The position numbers were made by a program, and so were the translations under genes. The notes beneath the pieces are model-generated. The model was given only the letters and a program-made list of their open reading frames with translations. It did no database searches and was not told where the DNA came from. DNA of 6,521 nt from Bacillota bacterium (lineage in GTDB: Bacteria > Bacillota > Sulfobacillia > JAJZYS01 > JAJYTV01), in contig JAJYNV010000083.1 in assembly GCA_021786135.1 (NCBI GenBank), positions 1 through 6,521 of the forward strand. The letters run 5' to 3'. Numbering within the stretch: the first letter of the stretch is position 1; each line of letters starts with the position of its first letter. This document shows positions 4,553 to 6,521 of this stretch, in pieces.

Positions 4553-5578
4553 GTGCGCCTGCGCGGCATCTGCTACGACGTCGGCAGAGTGATGATGGGT
4601 CAGGACTGGCGTCCCGATTTCGAACCGTCCATGGTGCGCCGGGAGCTCGCGATCCTTCGGCATGACCTCAACTGCAACGCGGTGCGCATCTGCGGGCAGG
4701 ACCTCGATCGCCTGAGCACGGCCGCGGCGCTCGCCCTGGACCAGGGCCTCAGCGTCTGGCTGTCGCCGGAGCTCTGGGACGAGACCCAGGATGCGACGCT
4801 CGCCTACATCGCTTCGGCGGCGAGCCGCGCCGAGGAACTCCGCCGCACCCACGCAGGCGACCTGACACTCAGCATCGGATCGGAACTCACGCTCTTCATG
4901 CAGGGCATCGTCGAAGGCAGCACGCTCCTCGAGCGTCTGGCGAACCCGTCGCTCTGGGACTTCCTCCGCGCCGGCCGTCACAACGCCCCGCTGAACGCTT
5001 TCCTCGCAAAGGCGCATGCGGCCGCGAGAGCGAGCTTCGGAGGTCCTCTCACCTATGCGTCGGTGCCGCTCGAGACGGTCGACTGGAGCCTGTTCGACTA
5101 TGTCGCCACGGATCTCTACCGCGATGCGCGCATCAGGGCAGAGTTCCCCCAGCTCGTGCGCCGGTCGTTGTCGCAAGGCGCCGGCAAGCCGCTGGTCATC
5201 ACCGAATTCGGCTGCTGCACCTACCGCGGCGCGGCCGATGCGGGCGGCAGGGGCTGGGCCATCGTGAACCCGGACAGGACGCCGCCCGCGTGGCAGGGAA
5301 GCTATGAGCGGGATGAGAGCGAGCAGGCGCACGAGCTTTCAGAGGTCCTCGGCATCTTCGACGACGAGGGCGTCGACGGGGCCTTCGCGATGACCTTCAT
5401 CGCGCCGCTCCTCCCGACCAGTGACGATCCAGCCTACGACCTCGACATGGCAAGCTACAGCCTCGTCAAGATCCACCCTGACCGCCCTGGCGAGACCTAT
5501 CCGGGGCTACGGTGGGAGCCGAAGGAGTCCTTCCATGCGGTCGCCGCCTACTATGGCGCCTGCAAGGGCCAGCCGTAA
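4553..5578 (+). CDS. TIM-barrel glycosidase-like protein, 'abortive infection'-labelled family
   Basis: This 341-residue protein has no signal peptide or membrane segment and is probably cytosolic. Alternating short strands and helices suggest an (alpha/beta)8 barrel: RGICYDV (4-10), AVRICGQD (43-50), LSVWLSPELW (66-75), LTLSIGSELTLF (104-115), FDYVATDLYR (181-190), KPLVITEFGCCTY (212-224) and GAFAMTFI (276-283). Glu111 and Glu218 sit where clan GH-A glycosidases place the acid/base (strand 4) and nucleophile (strand 7). The Asn that normally precedes the first Glu is Ser here. Similar actinobacterial proteins are often labelled 'abortive infection protein', as I recall, but nothing in this sequence proves phage defence. 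GTG 4553 is the start, with AAAGGAG 8 nt upstream. It is the last gene of the cluster, ending before the shared hairpin at 5608-5641. The substrate is unknown. Confidence 0.82.
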   Translation: MRLRGICYDVGRVMMGQDWRPDFEPSMVRRELAILRHDLNCNAVRICGQDLDRLSTAAALALDQGLSVWLSPELWDETQDATLAYIASAASRAEELRRTHAGDLTLSIGSELTLFMQGIVEGSTLLERLANPSLWDFLRAGRHNAPLNAFLAKAHAAARASFGGPLTYASVPLETVDWSLFDYVATDLYRDARIRAEFPQLVRRSLSQGAGKPLVITEFGCCTYRGAADAGGRGWAIVNPDRTPPAWQGSYERDESEQAHELSEVLGIFDDEGVDGAFAMTFIAPLLPTSDDPAYDLDMASYSLVKIHPDRPGETYPGLRWEPKESFHAVAAYYGACKGQP

Positions 5579-5607
5579 CCTCTCGCCATCATGGTCCCGA
5601 AACGCAA

Positions 5608-5641
5608 GGCGCCCGTCCCGGCCGCAGCCGGAACGGGCGCC
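5608..5641. terminator. Bidirectional terminator between convergent genes
   Basis: A 9-bp stem (GGCGCCCGT with ACGGGCGCC), one C-A mismatch and a further 5-bp stem (CCGGC with GCCGG) close on a CGCA loop. It lies 29 bp after the plus-strand gene stop and 11 bp after the end of hppA, in the only gap between the two convergent genes. On the minus strand the hairpin is followed by TTGCGTTTC, and on the plus strand by ATTCCCATCTCC, so neither tail is a good T-tract. Its position and stability still argue for shared termination. Confidence 0.75.
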
Positions 5642-5652
5642 ATTCCCATCTC

Positions 5653-6521
5653 CTAGAGGTGCAGGAGGAAGTGGGTCGCGACGAGCGGCGCGATGAGCAG
5701 CGCCACAACGTTGATGATCTTGATCATCGGGTTGATGGCCGGGCCGGCCGTGTCCTTGAACGGATCTCCGACCGTGTCGCCCGTGACCGACGCCTGGTGG
5801 GCCAACGTGCCCTTGCCGCCGAAGTTGCCATCCTCGATGTGCTTCTTCGCATTGTCCCAGGCGCCACCGCCCGCGGTCATCATGATCGCAAGCATGAGGC
5901 CTGTGACGATCGAGCCGATCAGCGCGGCACCCAGGGCCACCGGGCCGAGGATGAAGCCGATCAGGAGAGGCGCGAGGACCGGGATCAGGGCCGGCACGAT
6001 CATCTCGTGCAAAGCGGCCTTGGTCACGATGTCGACGCTGCGGGCGTAGTCCGGCAACGCGGTGCCTTCCATGATGCCCGGGATCTCACGGAACTGGCGG
6101 CGGACTTCCTCGACGATGTGGAACGCTGCCCGCCCCACCGCCTCGATCGTGCGCGAGGAGAAGATGAACGGCAGGATGCCGCCGAGGAAGAGGCCGATCA
6201 GCACGAGCGGGTTCGAGAGGTCGAAGCGTATCACGGTGTGCGTCTGGTCGCTGAGCACGCGCGTGAAGGAGTAGAACAGCACCAGGGCGGCGAGAGCGGC
6301 AGAGCCGATGGCGTAGCCCTTCGTGACGGCCTTCGTGGTGTTGCCTACCGCGTCGAGCGGGTCGGTGACGTCACGAACGGATTCGGGCATGTCCGCCATC
6401 TCGGCGATGCCGCCCGCGTTGTCCGTGATCGGTCCGAACGAGTCGAGCGTGACGATCATGCCGGCCATCGAGATCAGAGCCATGGCCGCGACGCCGACGC
6501 CGTAGATGCCGGCGGTGGTGT
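5653..6521 (-). CDS. hppA: Membrane H+-translocating pyrophosphatase, C-terminal part
   Basis: HppA hydrolyses pyrophosphate in the cytosol and pumps protons across the membrane. The gene runs off the right edge. The window holds its last 288 codons, roughly 40% of a usual 16-helix enzyme, with about six membrane segments. The fragment includes TLDSFGPITDNAGGIAEM (substrate-site region), GNTTKAVTKGYAIGSAAL, GGGAWDNAKKHIE, GDTVGDPFKDTAGPAINPM and a hydrophobic C-terminus. In GNTTKAVT the Lys (codon 6331-6333) and the Thr three residues later (codon 6322-6324) are the signature of the K+-independent class. K+-dependent enzymes have Ala at the Lys position. All characterised K+-independent members pump H+, not Na+. 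The open frame continues upstream of Met 6483 (TTAGIYGVGVAA), so that Met is internal. It converges on the TIM-barrel gene. Confidence 0.97.
   Translation of the reverse strand, partial: TTAGIYGVGVAAMALISMAGMIVTLDSFGPITDNAGGIAEMADMPESVRDVTDPLDAVGNTTKAVTKGYAIGSAALAALVLFYSFTRVLSDQTHTVIRFDLSNPLVLIGLFLGGILPFIFSSRTIEAVGRAAFHIVEEVRRQFREIPGIMEGTALPDYARSVDIVTKAALHEMIVPALIPVLAPLLIGFILGPVALGAALIGSIVTGLMLAIMMTAGGGAWDNAKKHIEDGNFGGKGTLAHQASVTGDTVGDPFKDTAGPAINPMIKIINVVALLIAPLVATHFLLHL

Noticed and set aside
3908..5332. 474-codon open frame on the minus strand opposite the HTH, Clp N and TIM-barrel genes
   Set aside because: It is Arg-rich and low in recognisable structure, spans three well-supported genes on the other strand, and is a typical antisense shadow in GC-rich DNA.
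1..6521. CRISPR array, insertion sequence, integrase or attachment site, including at the tRNA 3' end
   Set aside because: I found no regularly spaced repeats, no transposase or integrase motifs, and no repeat of the tRNA 3' end elsewhere in the window.

Overview
The window is GC-rich, coding-dense bacterial DNA. Two neighbouring minus-strand genes, a DUF2508/YaaL-like protein and a BofA-family protein, form a pair mostly known from Bacillota (the B. subtilis yaaL-bofA neighbourhood). A high-GC, possibly deep-branching Bacillota lineage is therefore my best guess. This is inference. A nearby plus-strand three-gene cluster reminds me more of actinobacterial genomes, so lateral exchange or another high-GC phylum cannot be excluded.

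Layout from left to right. tRNA-Gln(CUG) lies on the minus strand at 23-96 with its own extended -10 promoter. gltX (glutamyl-tRNA synthetase, minus, 296-1741) follows, with an extended -10 promoter and a start codon internal to the longest reading frame. A terminator-like hairpin (1822-1851) separates gltX from a minus-strand run that reads, in transcription order: DUF2508/YaaL-like (3582-3367), BofA-like membrane protein (3315-3055), an SDR oxidoreductase of 2,4-dienoyl-CoA-reductase type (2969-2187), and an unrecognised 76-aa protein (2153-1923). A 247-bp divergent intergenic region (3583-3829) holds a 20-base palindrome, two copies of a TGTCAGT-N4-ACTGACA-like operator and a promoter. From there a plus-strand cluster starts: a 66-aa helix-turn-helix protein (3830-4030), a stand-alone double Clp N-domain protein with no ATPase module (4037-4516), and a cytosolic protein resembling a TIM-barrel glycosidase (4553-5578). 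It converges on hppA (minus, 5653 to beyond the right edge), a membrane H+-pyrophosphatase. A strong shared hairpin lies between the two.

How the genes may work together. gltX and tRNA-Gln fit the indirect route to Gln-tRNA, in which a non-discriminating GluRS makes Glu-tRNA(Gln) and GatCAB amidates it. The tRNA carries the U1-A72 pair used by GatCAB. The plus-strand trio is the most interesting part: a compact, apparently self-regulated module joining a small DNA-binding protein, a Clp N-domain protein that may bind substrates or damaged proteins, and a glycosidase-like protein of a family sometimes labelled 'abortive infection'. Its function is unknown to me.
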